64,000 nt of DNA from Amycolatopsis sp. FBCC-B4732 (lineage in GTDB: Bacteria > Actinomycetota > Actinomycetes > Mycobacteriales > Pseudonocardiaceae): contig NZ_CP095376.1 of assembly GCF_023008405.1 (NCBI RefSeq), forward strand, positions 62,001-126,000. The letters are read 5' to 3'. A program made the position numbers and the translations under genes. Each line of letters opens with the position of its first letter. The stretch's first letter is position 1. A model generated the notes under the pieces. That model was not told the DNA's origin, did no database searches, and worked only from the letters and a program-made list of their open reading frames with translations. Shown in pieces: positions 33,624 through 42,219 of this stretch.

Positions 33624-34691
33624 TCACCAGTTCCGGACCGCCGGTGCGTAGCCCGCCGGCTTGGTGCCCACCTTCAAGCCCGGGCTCACGATCCAGTTCT
33701 GGTACTCCGCCGTGAACATCCGGTACACCGACGCCGGCGCGACCGCGCTCGCCTCGTCCAGCAGCTTCCGCTGCTCGGCCGGGAGCTCGAAGTCCAACGC
33801 GGCCATGCTCTTGCCCAGCTGCTCGGCACTGCTGGCGCCCACGATCGCCGACGCGATGCCCGGCTGGGTGGCCACCCAGTTGATCGCCACCTGGGCCATC
33901 GTCACGCCCAGCTGGGCCGCCACCTGCTCCAGCGGCTTCAGCAGCTGCCAATCGCGGTCGGTCCACTGGTTGTCCGCGTCACTGAAGCGGCCCGCGCCGC
34001 CGTTGCGGTACTTGCCCGTCAGGAAGCCGCCGGCCAGGGGGCTCCAGGCCGTGACGCCCAGGCCCAGTTCCTGGCCCATCGGGACGTGCTCGGTCTCGAT
34101 CTCGCGCTGCACCAGGGAATACGGCAGCTGGAGGTTGATCATCGGGGCCAGCGAATGGGCCTCGGCGTACGTCTGGGCGCGGGCCGCGTACCAGCTCGGG
34201 ACGTCGGACAGACCCGGGTAGCGGATCTTGCCCGCGCGGACGAGGTCGTCGAACGTGCGGACGACCTCCTCCACCGGGGTGATGCGGTCCCACGTGTGCA
34301 GCAGGAACAGGTCGACGTAGTCGGTGCCCAGCCGGCGCAGCGACGCCTCCAGGGCGCGGATCATGTGCTTGCGCCCGTTGCCGCCCGCGTTGGGGTCGGC
34401 CGGGTCGACGCTGTTGGTGAACTTGGTGGTCAGGACCACCCGGTCGCGCGTGCCCGTCTCGGCGATCAGCTTGCCGAGGATCGTTTCGCTTTCGCCCGCC
34501 GTGTAGAAGTCCGCCGTGTCGAGGAAGTTGCCGCCTTCGTCGAGGTACTTGCGGAAGATCGGGCGGACCTCGTCCTCGGTCTTCCCGTAGGCCGCGTGGA
34601 AGCCGCCGGTGCCGAAGTTCATCGTGCCGAGGGCGAGCCTGCTCACGCGCAGACCGGAGCGGCCGAGGAGGTAGTACTGGTCGAGAGGCAT
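33624..34691 (-). CDS. Aldo/keto reductase (YajO/TAS type)
   Basis: 355-aa (beta/alpha)8 oxidoreductase. Tetrad: Asp/Tyr in NFLDTADFYTAGESETIL, Lys in RVVLTTKFTNSVDPADPN, His in VDLFLLHTWDRITPVEE. Cofactor loop AIVGASSAEQLGKSMAALDF. The long C-terminus with ASVYRMFTAEYQNWIV is typical of this subgroup. ATG 34691 has AGGAG eight bases upstream. Single gene; substrate unknown. It probably uses NADPH like other members. Confidence 0.9.
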   Translation of the reverse strand: MPLDQYYLLGRSGLRVSRLALGTMNFGTGGFHAAYGKTEDEVRPIFRKYLDEGGNFLDTADFYTAGESETILGKLIAETGTRDRVVLTTKFTNSVDPADPNAGGNGRKHMIRALEASLRRLGTDYVDLFLLHTWDRITPVEEVVRTFDDLVRAGKIRYPGLSDVPSWYAARAQTYAEAHSLAPMINLQLPYSLVQREIETEHVPMGQELGLGVTAWSPLAGGFLTGKYRNGGAGRFSDADNQWTDRDWQLLKPLEQVAAQLGVTMAQVAINWVATQPGIASAIVGASSAEQLGKSMAALDFELPAEQRKLLDEASAVAPASVYRMFTAEYQNWIVSPGLKVGTKPAGYAPAVRNW

Positions 34692-34765
34692 GGGAAGTGC
34701 TCCTGGGAAAGGGAAATCCGTTGACTTCTCCACCGTGCCCGCACATTTTTGGACCCGCAAGTCCA

Positions 34766-35234
34766 CTAGTGGTGGCCGCCACCCGGGGGCACCACGAAGC
34801 TCACCGTCTTGCTGTCCAGCACCTTGTGGGCGGGGTCGGCGAGCCCGATCCACAGCCGGTGCGGACCCGGCGGCAGCGCCTGGATGATGAGCGGCTCGCC
34901 ACTGGCGTCGGCCCAGTGCCACGGCGCGTCGTCGACCGTCACGTGGATGTGGCCGACGCGCGGGGAGACGTCGAGGGCCGCGGGGCCGTAGACCGGGACG
35001 ATCCGCAGGTTCTCCGCGCGGTAGCCGGAGCACGACGAGCCCCATGGCGAGCTGCTCGGGCAGCGGCGCGTCGACGACGAGCGCGGGCGGCGGCTGTGAG
35101 GGGAGCGGGACGACCTGCGCCGGGGCCCAGCCGGCCGGGGTGGCGGGTGGTGCGGGCGGCGCCGCGCTCGCCTAACAGGCGGCGGCGAGCGCGACGACGG
35201 CGGTCAGAACGGCTCCGCGGATCAGGTGCGGCAT
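34766..35234 (-). pseudogene. Broken small lipoprotein gene (probably DUF6130 family)
   Basis: From ATG 35234 the frame gives a signal peptide, GAVLTAVVALAAAC, and then TAG (35174..35172) immediately after the lipobox Cys. It continues as ASAAPPAPPATPAGWAPAQV up to a second break near 35035, where one extra base shifts the frame. The last part reads YRAENLRIVPVYGPAALDVS, GHIHVTVDDAPWHWADAS and ends VSFVVPPGGGHH before TAG at 34766. The conserved core matches small actinomycete lipoproteins I take to be DUF6130. Two independent lesions make a genuine pseudogene likely, though read errors are not excluded. Confidence 0.7.
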
Positions 35235-35351
35235 GCCTTCGACGCCAGGTTCTCGATGATCGGCTTCGCGCCCGCCGGACGACGCTGCCGGCGTACGTCG
35301 CCGGGCAGGCGCCCCGATGCGGTGGGGCCGGCCGCATCGGGGCGCGTGGAC

Positions 35352-36878
35352 TCAGCGGCAGCGGTAGCTCGCCGCCGTGGCCGGGTCGCCGTGGCCGGTG
35401 TAGCGCGAGACCTTCGGGTACGCGCACAGGTCACGGGTCGCGCCGCTCGCGGTCGCCGCCGCGAGGGTGGCCGGGGCCTTGCCGTGCTCGACCCAGTCGA
35501 CCAGCGCGCCCAGCGGGTTCGACGGCTGCGGGCCGATGCCGCCGCCGCAGTGCTCGACGCCCGGGGCCAGGAACAGCCGGTAGAAGTCGTTCACCCGCTG
35601 CGGGCCGCCCAGTGCGCGCTCGACCTGCTGGCGGTAGTACAGCGCGCCGCCGGGCGGGATGAGCTGGTCGCTCGTGCCGACGTAGGTCAGCAGCTTGCCG
35701 CCGGAGCGGCGGAACGCCGACAGGTCGGGGTCCGACGTGCCGATCACGCCGTCGTACTCGCGCACCGACTGCCGGAAGACGTCCCGGTACTGCGCGTACG
35801 TCAGCTTCGAGGTGTCGAAGCCCGGCTGCTTCTCGAGGAACGACTGCACCCACAGGACGGCCACCGGGAAGCCCGGCGCGGTCAGCGTGCCGTCGGGTCC
35901 GGCCTGCGTGCCCGCGACCCACGTGTAGTCCGCGCCCTTCGGCAGCCCGGCCCACAGCTTGCGGCCGCGCTCGTCGGTCGGCCCGGCCCAGATCTTGCGC
36001 ATGACCTCGGCGTCGGCCGCGGTCACGGTGAACTCGTGGCCGTCGCAGACGACCTTCGTGCCGACCAGGCTGCGGGGGTCGTAGCTGCACTCGTCCGGGT
36101 GATCGATGATGCCGTCGGTGACGCCGTCACGCGCGTCGCACGTCTGCACCGCGGCCTTCTGGAACGCCGAAAGCACGCAGTTGCTGGGGAAATCGTGCTC
36201 GTTGTTCATCACGACCTGCGGCCAGAGCGTCGCGACCGCGAACTGCGACCACTCGACGGCCGGGGCGTTCGCGAGGATGCCGTCGAAGTCGCCGGCGTGG
36301 TTCTGGGCCTCCGAGTAGCCTTGGCGGCCGCCGGTGGAGCAGCCGGTCCAGTAGGAGAACGTGATCGGCCGCTGGTAGTGGCGTTCCGTGACGGCCTTGC
36401 CGAGCACGGCCTCTTCGTGGGCCGACCGGGTGGCGAAGTTCGTCAGCAGGGTGCGGTCGACCTTGCCGCCGGCGGTCAGCGCCCACGACGTGTCGAGCGG
36501 GTTCGCGGACACCCCGGCGTCGGTCGTCACGGCGCTGTAGCCGTCCTTGACCGCCTGGGTGAACGGCGCCCCGGACTCGCCGGCGGCGTAGGCGCTGCCG
36601 CCGAGGGCCTGCAGGCGCCCGGTCCAGCCGGATTCGGGCAGCCCGACGACGACCTTGACGTGGTCGTGGCCGTCGTGGGTGAGGGTCACGGTGATCTGGC
36701 AGAACGCGGGCGCGTCGGTCTTGCGCTCCGCCGACACGGATTCGACCTTCGCGCCGGGCGGGGCCGGCACCGCGACGGCGGCGCACGCCGGCGCGGCCGA
36801 AGCCGAGGCGGCGGGTGCGAGCTGCGTGACGGTGGTCAGCAGGAGCGGCACGGCGGCCGCGAGGAGTATGCGTCTCAT
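35352..36878 (-). CDS. Secreted tannase/feruloyl esterase-family hydrolase
   Basis: 508-aa secreted esterase. Signal peptide about residues 1-28 (RILLAAAVPLLLTTVTQLAP). Tannase-family CS-D-HC signature: Ser/Cys in YWTGCSTGGRQGYSEAQ, Asp in TYVGTSDQLIPPGG and His-Cys in APGVEHCGGGIG. A calcium-type loop with DARDGVTDGIIDHPDECSYD is also family typical. Likely hydrolyses aromatic esters such as feruloylated cell-wall polymers. ATG 36878 begins directly at the signal peptide. Single gene, divergent from the LAL regulator. Confidence 0.9.
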   Translation of the reverse strand: MRRILLAAAVPLLLTTVTQLAPAASASAAPACAAVAVPAPPGAKVESVSAERKTDAPAFCQITVTLTHDGHDHVKVVVGLPESGWTGRLQALGGSAYAAGESGAPFTQAVKDGYSAVTTDAGVSANPLDTSWALTAGGKVDRTLLTNFATRSAHEEAVLGKAVTERHYQRPITFSYWTGCSTGGRQGYSEAQNHAGDFDGILANAPAVEWSQFAVATLWPQVVMNNEHDFPSNCVLSAFQKAAVQTCDARDGVTDGIIDHPDECSYDPRSLVGTKVVCDGHEFTVTAADAEVMRKIWAGPTDERGRKLWAGLPKGADYTWVAGTQAGPDGTLTAPGFPVAVLWVQSFLEKQPGFDTSKLTYAQYRDVFRQSVREYDGVIGTSDPDLSAFRRSGGKLLTYVGTSDQLIPPGGALYYRQQVERALGGPQRVNDFYRLFLAPGVEHCGGGIGPQPSNPLGALVDWVEHGKAPATLAAATASGATRDLCAYPKVSRYTGHGDPATAASYRCR

Positions 36879-37007
36879 CGGTCTCTCTGATCGCTTGCGT
36901 CTTTCATCCGCTGCGAAAGCTAGGTGCCGGCCCGGGGGCGCCGCGCCCGTCGGGTGACGCTGTCGATGTACGTCACTCGGCGCTGAACTGCGAAAACGTG
37001 CGTTGGG

Positions 37008-37013
37008 TAAGGT
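37008..37013 (+). promoter_or_regulatory. -10 of a leaderless promoter (LAL regulator)
   Basis: TAAGGT seven bases upstream of ATG 37021 and no ribosome site in between. No convincing -35. Confidence 0.45.
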
Positions 37014-37020
37014 CGTTTCC

Positions 37021-39768
37021 ATGGTGCTGCGTGGCCGGGAAACCGAGCTGAAGGAGCTGGGCGAGCTCGTCGACGGCCCGGAAGACCGGGCCGGGGTGCT
37101 CATCCGCGGCGAAGCGGGCATCGGCAAGTCCGCGCTGGTGACGGAGACGGCGGCCGCGGCGTCGGTCGCCGGGCTGCGGGTGCTGCGCACGACCGGCGCC
37201 GAGGGCGAGCAGAACCTCGCGTACGCCGGGCTGCACCAGCTGCTGTACCCGGTCCGTGGCGGGGCGGCCGCGCTGCCGGCGCCGCAGCGTGACGCCCTGC
37301 GGACGGCGCTGGGGCTGGCGGACGGCGCTGAGCCGAGCGCCTACCTGGTGGGGCTCGCGGCGCTGACGTTGCTGGCCGAGGAGGCCGTGGCGAAGCCGTT
37401 GCTGCTGGTTGCGGAGGACGTGCACTGGCTGGACCGCGCGAGCGCGGACGTTCTGGCGTTCGTCGCGCGGCGGATCGAGACCGAGCCGGTAGTACTGGTC
37501 GCCACGCTGCGCGAGGGGGCGGAGTCACCGCTGCTCGACGCGGGTCTGGCGCCGATGCCGCTGGATCGGCTGGCGGCCGACGACGCGGCGGAGCTGCTGG
37601 ACTCGGTGGCGCCGCGGCTGGCCCCGGCGGTCCGGACGCGGTTGCTGGCCGAGGCGGCGGGCCACCCGCTGGCGTTGACGGAGCTGCCGGCGGCGGTGGC
37701 CGAGCTGGACGGGCTGGACCCGGTGCTGCCGTTGACGGAGCGGCTGGAGCGCACGTTCACGGCCCGGGTGGCGGCGTTGCCGGCGGCGACGCGGACGGCG
37801 TTGCTGGTGGCGGCGCTGAACGAGACGACTTCACTGGCGGAGACGCTGACGGCGACCAGCACACTGCTCGCGGACGACGCGCCCGCGACCGGCGCCGGGC
37901 AAGGTGCGGCGGCCGACTCTCCCACCACCAGCGCCGATCCCGGAATCCTCGCCCCCGCCGTCGAGGCTCGGCTGATCGAACTCACCGCCGGCGTTCTCAC
38001 CTTCCGCCACCCCCTCATGCGCTCCGCCATCCCGGCCGCCGCCAACGCTCTCGACCGGCGCCGGGCCCACCTCGCCCTCGTCGAAGCCCTTCAAGACCAA
38101 CCCGACCGCCGCGCCTGGCACCAGGCCGCCGCCACCGCCGGGCCCGACGAAGCCGTCGCCGAAGAACTCGAGCGCACGGCCGAACGCGCCCGGTACCGGG
38201 GCGGAGCCGCCGCCGCGATCGCCGCGCTCGAACAGGCCGCTCGGCTCAGCTGTGCGCCCGGGCCGCGGGCCGATCGGCTGCTCAAGGCCGCCGAACTGGC
38301 CGTCGAATCGGGACGGCGGGAGACCGCCGAACGGCTGGTCCGCGAAGCCCGGCCCGCCGACCCTCGACGCCGGGCCACCGCGAGCCGGCTGCTCAGCGAG
38401 TTCGAAGACGGCGTCCGCGAAGATCCCGCGCGCGTCGCCGAGCTGGCCGAGGTCGCGCGGGCCGTCGCGGCCGACGGGGAGCGCGACGCCGCCATGCGGA
38501 TCCTCTGGAGCGCCGCCATGCGCTGCTTCTGGACCGAGCCCGGGGCCGCCGCGAGGCAAGCGCTGCTCGACGTCGCCGACCTGCTGCCCGTCCCGGCCGA
38601 CGACCCGCGGATCGTGGCCGTCACCGCGTACGTCGCGCCGTTCGAGCGGGGCGAGGCCGTCCTCGGGCACCTTCGGGCGCTGGTCGCGCGGACCGGGGCC
38701 GATCCCGAGGTCGACCGGTACCTCGGCAGCGCCGCGCTGCAGGTCGGCGCCTTCGACCTCGCCGCCCGGTTCTCCGCGGCCGCCGCGCCCGGCCTGCGCG
38801 CGCAGGGGCGGCTCGGGCTGCTGCCGCGCGCGCTCGCCGTGCTCGCCTGGAGCCGCGTGCGGCTCGGGGACCTGGCCGGCGCCGTGCCCGCCGCGGCGGA
38901 GGCGGCTCGGTTCGCGCAGGAGACCGGGCAGCCGTTCATGGCCGGGCTGGCCACCGCCGTCCAGGCCGAGATCGCGGCGCTGCGGGGTGACCACCGGCAG
39001 GCCGGGGCGCTGGCCGCGGAGGCCGAACGCGCCGGGCTCGCCGCCGGGGCGCGGCCGGTGCTCGCCACCGTCCAGCTCACGCGTGGTCTCGTCAACCTCG
39101 GCGAAGGGCGCTTCGAGGACGCCTTCGCCGACCTTCGCCGGCTGCTCGATCCCGCCGACCCCGCGTACCAGCTGGCGTTGCGCGCCTACTGCGTCGCCGA
39201 GCTGACCGAAGCCGCCGTCCGGGCCGGGCAGACCGACGCGGTGCGGGACATCCTGGCCGAGCTGGAGCGCCTCGGCTCGCCGTCACCCGCGCTGCACATC
39301 GGGCTGCGGTACGCGCGCGCCGTGCTCGACCCGTGCGACGAGCGGTTCGCCGAAGCGCTGCAGGCCGACCTGGCCGGCTGGCCCGCCGAACGCGGCCGCG
39401 TCCACCTGGCGTTCGGCGAGTGGCTGCGGCGGCAGCGGCGGGTCGTCGAATCGCGGACGCACCTGCGCACCGCCCGCGAGACGTTCGACGCGCTCGGCAT
39501 GACGACGTGGGCCGAGCGGGCCCGGCGCGAGCTGCGCGGCGCGGGCGAGTCGAGCCCGAACCGCGGTCCGGACGCCCGGGACAAGCTCACCCCGCACGAG
39601 CTGAGCATCGCGCAGCTGGCCGCGGAGGGGCTGACGAACCGGGAGATCGGGCAGCGGCTGTACCTTTCGCACCGGACCGTCGGCACGCACCTGCACCGGA
39701 TCTTCCCCAAGCTCGGCGTGAGTTCGCGCGCCGACCTCGCCGGGACGCTGAAGGCCCTGGAAGGGTGA
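37021..39768 (+). CDS. LAL-type LuxR-family ATP-binding regulator
   Basis: 915-aa regulator of the large ATP-binding LuxR class. N-terminal AAA ATPase with Walker A IRGEAGIGKSALVTE (Lys36) and Walker B PLLLVAEDVHWLDRASADVL, a TPR-rich middle, and a C-terminal LuxR helix-turn-helix about residues 850-915 (LTPHELSIAQLAAEGLTNRE, LYLSHRTVGTHLHRIFPKLG). Such proteins switch on secondary metabolism or sugar operons. ATG 37021 is preferred over 37003 because of the leaderless -10. Target unknown; neighbours are a tannase-type esterase and alpha/beta hydrolases. Confidence 0.9.
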   Translation: MVLRGRETELKELGELVDGPEDRAGVLIRGEAGIGKSALVTETAAAASVAGLRVLRTTGAEGEQNLAYAGLHQLLYPVRGGAAALPAPQRDALRTALGLADGAEPSAYLVGLAALTLLAEEAVAKPLLLVAEDVHWLDRASADVLAFVARRIETEPVVLVATLREGAESPLLDAGLAPMPLDRLAADDAAELLDSVAPRLAPAVRTRLLAEAAGHPLALTELPAAVAELDGLDPVLPLTERLERTFTARVAALPAATRTALLVAALNETTSLAETLTATSTLLADDAPATGAGQGAAADSPTTSADPGILAPAVEARLIELTAGVLTFRHPLMRSAIPAAANALDRRRAHLALVEALQDQPDRRAWHQAAATAGPDEAVAEELERTAERARYRGGAAAAIAALEQAARLSCAPGPRADRLLKAAELAVESGRRETAERLVREARPADPRRRATASRLLSEFEDGVREDPARVAELAEVARAVAADGERDAAMRILWSAAMRCFWTEPGAAARQALLDVADLLPVPADDPRIVAVTAYVAPFERGEAVLGHLRALVARTGADPEVDRYLGSAALQVGAFDLAARFSAAAAPGLRAQGRLGLLPRALAVLAWSRVRLGDLAGAVPAAAEAARFAQETGQPFMAGLATAVQAEIAALRGDHRQAGALAAEAERAGLAAGARPVLATVQLTRGLVNLGEGRFEDAFADLRRLLDPADPAYQLALRAYCVAELTEAAVRAGQTDAVRDILAELERLGSPSPALHIGLRYARAVLDPCDERFAEALQADLAGWPAERGRVHLAFGEWLRRQRRVVESRTHLRTARETFDALGMTTWAERARRELRGAGESSPNRGPDARDKLTPHELSIAQLAAEGLTNREIGQRLYLSHRTVGTHLHRIFPKLGVSSRADLAGTLKALEG

Positions 39769-39860
39769 CTTACACCCGCTGCGTCACCTGACGGGCGCGC
39801 AGCTCACCGGACACTCCCTAACGTCGTGAAAGTCCCACAGTCTTTCGCGCAGGAGTCACG

Positions 39861-40886
39861 ATGATCAGCAGGAGAAGGTTCGGGCAGGCGTTCGCGGCGG
39901 GACTGGCGGCGACCTCCTTGGCGGCCTGCTCGTCCCCGGCCGCCCCCGCCGCGTCCACGGCACCCGACCTGCGGGCCGGGTCCGGCGAGCACACCTCGCT
40001 CGGCGAGGTCAAGCACGTCGGCGCCGGGGTGCTGGACATGGCGTACTTCGAGGCCGGCCCGGCGACCGGGCAGCCGGTGGTGCTGCTGCACGGCTGGCCG
40101 TACGACCCGTACAGCTACGTCGACGTCGCGCCGATCCTGGCCGCGGCCGGCTACCGGGTGATCATCCCGTTCCTGCGCGGCTACGGGCCGACGGTCTTCA
40201 AGTCGGCGGCGACCGTCCGCAACGGGCAGCAGGCCGCGGTGGCGCTCGACGTCGTCGCGCTGATGGACGCGCTCAAGATCGACAAGGCCGTCCTGGGCGG
40301 CTACGACTGGGGCGCGCGGACGGTCGACATCATCGCGGCGCTGTTCCCGGAGCGATGCAAGGCGGTCGTCGCGGTGAGCGGGTACATCGTCACGAACCTG
40401 GTGGCCAACCAGAAACCCCTGGCGCCGCAGGCGGAACTCGGCTGGTGGTACCAGTACTACTTCGCGACCGAGCGCGGCCGCGCGGGCTACGCGGCGAACC
40501 GTCACGACTTCAACAAGCTGATCTGGAAGACGGCGTCCCCGGCGTGGCACTTCGACGACGCGACGTACGACCGCAGCGCGGCGGCGTTCGACAACCCGGA
40601 CCACGTGGCCATCGTCGTCCACAACTACCGCTGGCGCCTGAGCCTCGCCCCGGGCGAGCCGCAGTACGACGCCTACGAGCAGAAGCTGGCCACCGGCCCG
40701 GCGATCACGGTCCCGTCGATCACGATCGGCAGCGACTTCGACGCGGCGGCCAAGGACGGTAAGGCGTACCGCGCGAAGTTCACGGGCAAGTACGAACACC
40801 GGGTCCTCGACGGGATCGGCCACAACGTGCCGCAGGAGGCCCCCAAGCCGTTCGCCCAGGCCATTGTGGACGCCGACCGGATGTGA
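39861..40886 (+). CDS. Tat-exported alpha/beta hydrolase, epoxide-hydrolase-like
   Basis: 341-aa exported protein. Starts MISRRRFGQAFAAGLAATSL with a twin-arginine motif and lipobox LAACSS, so a Tat lipoprotein. HGWP oxyanion motif (VVLLHGWPYDPYSY), nucleophile Asp in VLGGYDWGARTVDIIAA, and late His in VLDGIGHNVPQEAP. Asp nucleophile plus HGWP points to epoxide hydrolase or haloalkane dehalogenase relatives rather than an esterase. Substrate unknown. GCAGGAG precedes ATG. A long hairpin follows. Confidence 0.85.
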   Translation: MISRRRFGQAFAAGLAATSLAACSSPAAPAASTAPDLRAGSGEHTSLGEVKHVGAGVLDMAYFEAGPATGQPVVLLHGWPYDPYSYVDVAPILAAAGYRVIIPFLRGYGPTVFKSAATVRNGQQAAVALDVVALMDALKIDKAVLGGYDWGARTVDIIAALFPERCKAVVAVSGYIVTNLVANQKPLAPQAELGWWYQYYFATERGRAGYAANRHDFNKLIWKTASPAWHFDDATYDRSAAAFDNPDHVAIVVHNYRWRLSLAPGEPQYDAYEQKLATGPAITVPSITIGSDFDAAAKDGKAYRAKFTGKYEHRVLDGIGHNVPQEAPKPFAQAIVDADRM

Positions 40887-40890
40887 CGTG

Positions 40891-40944
40891 GCCGGTCGTG
40901 AGTGTGCAGGCGGGTTCTAACCCTCCTGAACACTCACGACCGGC
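40891..40944. terminator. Bidirectional hairpin terminator, same family as 1261-1306
   Basis: Arms GCCGGTCGTGAGTGT (40891-40905) and ACACTCACGACCGGC (40930-40944) with an inner stem of AGGCGGGTT/AACCCTCCT. The segment 40895-40940 is 46 bp, the same length as the hairpin at 1261-1306 and with the same outer ten bases on each side. Lies between convergent hydrolase genes. Confidence 0.8.
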
Positions 40945-40946
40945 AC

Positions 40947-41717
40947 TCAGCGGGACGCGCGGTGGATCACGTCGACGACGGCGTCGGGAGCCGCCGACGC
41001 GATCGCGTGCGGGGAGGGCACCTCGGTGATCGACGCGTGGGCGCGCCGGGCCTCGAAGCGTTCCGCCGCCGGGGGAATCGCCTGGTCGCGCGTCGCAACC
41101 AGTGCGTACTTCGCAATCCCCGAAGGGGCCGTGGAGAGCACCTTCTCGTCGAACGCCGCCGCCAGGATCGGGCGCTGGCCCGCTGCGGCGACCGCGGTGT
41201 CCAGGGCCGGCAGGCCCGCGGCGAACAGCGAGGGGTAGCTCGCCGCGTTCACGAACAGGTCCGGGCCGACCGCGTGCGTCGTCGACGGGCCGATCAGCGA
41301 GCCCGGGAACCGGGCGTTCAGCTGACCCGCCGTCTCGCCCGCCTCCGGGATGAACGCCGCCGCGTAGACCAGCGCCTTCACCTCGGACGTCGAGCCCGCC
41401 AGCTCGCTGATCAGCAGCCCGCCGTACGAGTGCCCGACGAGGATCTTCGGGCCCGGCACGGAATCCAGGACCCCTTGCAGCGAAGCCACATCCGCCGCGA
41501 CGCCGCGCAGCGGGACCGCCGGCGCGAGCACCGGGTAGTGCTCGGCCAGCAGCCGGCGGGTGACCGGGGTCCACGCCGACGCGTCCTCGAACGCGCCGTG
41601 GACCAGCACGACCGTCGGCTTCGGGTGCGACGTCACGGCGGCGCCGGGGGTGGCGGCGGTGAGCACGCCCGCCCCGACGACCGCCGCGACGCCCAGGACG
41701 CCGAGCGCGCGTTTCAT
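40947..41717 (-). CDS. Secreted alpha/beta hydrolase (EstC-like)
   Basis: 256-aa alpha/beta hydrolase with a signal peptide (MKRALGVLGVAAVVGAGVLT). HG motif VVLVHGAFEDASAW, nucleophile Ser in ILVGHSYGGLLIS, acid in YALVATRDQAIPPAAE and His in EVPSPHAIASAAPDAVV. This is the hydroxynitrile-lyase/EstC-like group of small esterases. ATG shares its A with the stop of the upstream OsmC-type gene (TGATG), so translation is coupled. An ester or lactone substrate is plausible but unproven. Confidence 0.85.
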   Translation of the reverse strand: MKRALGVLGVAAVVGAGVLTAATPGAAVTSHPKPTVVLVHGAFEDASAWTPVTRRLLAEHYPVLAPAVPLRGVAADVASLQGVLDSVPGPKILVGHSYGGLLISELAGSTSEVKALVYAAAFIPEAGETAGQLNARFPGSLIGPSTTHAVGPDLFVNAASYPSLFAAGLPALDTAVAAAGQRPILAAAFDEKVLSTAPSGIAKYALVATRDQAIPPAAERFEARRAHASITEVPSPHAIASAAPDAVVDVIHRASR

Positions 41718-42148
41718 CACGCGACCGTCGCGTCGAGGGTGACCTCGATGTTGCCGCGCGTCGCCTTCGAGTACGGGCACACCTGGTGCGCGCCGTTGAC
41801 GAGCTCGTCGGCGGTGGCCTGGTCGATACCGGTCGCCTCCAGGTGCAGCACGGCGCTGAGCTGGAACTCGCCCGCTTCGGTGTCGTGGTGGAGGGTGACC
41901 TCCGCGACGACGGCGAGGTCGTTCAGCGGCACCTTCTTCACGCTCGCGACGCGGCGCACCGCACCGACGAAGCAGGACGCCCAGCCCGCCGCGAACAGCT
42001 GCTCCGGGTTGGTGCCGTCGCCCGCGCCGCCGAAGGCTTTCGGGACGGCGAGGGTGACGTCGAGGGCGCCGTCGTCGGAGGTCGCGCGGCCGCCGTTGCG
42101 GCCCTCCGCGGTGGAGGTGGCGACGGCGGTGTAGGTGACTTCGGACAT
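41717..42148 (-). CDS. ohr: Organic hydroperoxide resistance protein (Ohr/OsmC family)
   Basis: 143-aa OsmC-fold peroxidase that reduces organic hydroperoxides with a lipoyl or thiol donor. Both reactive cysteines are present: AGWASCFVGAVRRVA and GAHQVCPYSKATRGN. N-terminal MSEVTYTAVATSTAEGRNGG is typical of Ohr rather than OsmC. Overlaps the secreted hydrolase by one base. No OhrR-type MarR gene is adjacent. Confidence 0.92.
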   Translation of the reverse strand: MSEVTYTAVATSTAEGRNGGRATSDDGALDVTLAVPKAFGGAGDGTNPEQLFAAGWASCFVGAVRRVASVKKVPLNDLAVVAEVTLHHDTEAGEFQLSAVLHLEATGIDQATADELVNGAHQVCPYSKATRGNIEVTLDATVA

Positions 42149-42219
42149 CGTGTTCCTTTCAGCGGGTGATGGCACCACGCTAGGAATCCGGGCACCCCCG
42201 CGGCGACCGTCGTGCGACG

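Noticed and set aside
29418..35174. Amber suppression, because two genes have in-frame TAG codons
   Set aside because: TAG is used as a normal stop in the cholesterol oxidase gene and in the leader peptide, no suppressor tRNA is seen, and the lipoprotein gene also has a frameshift.
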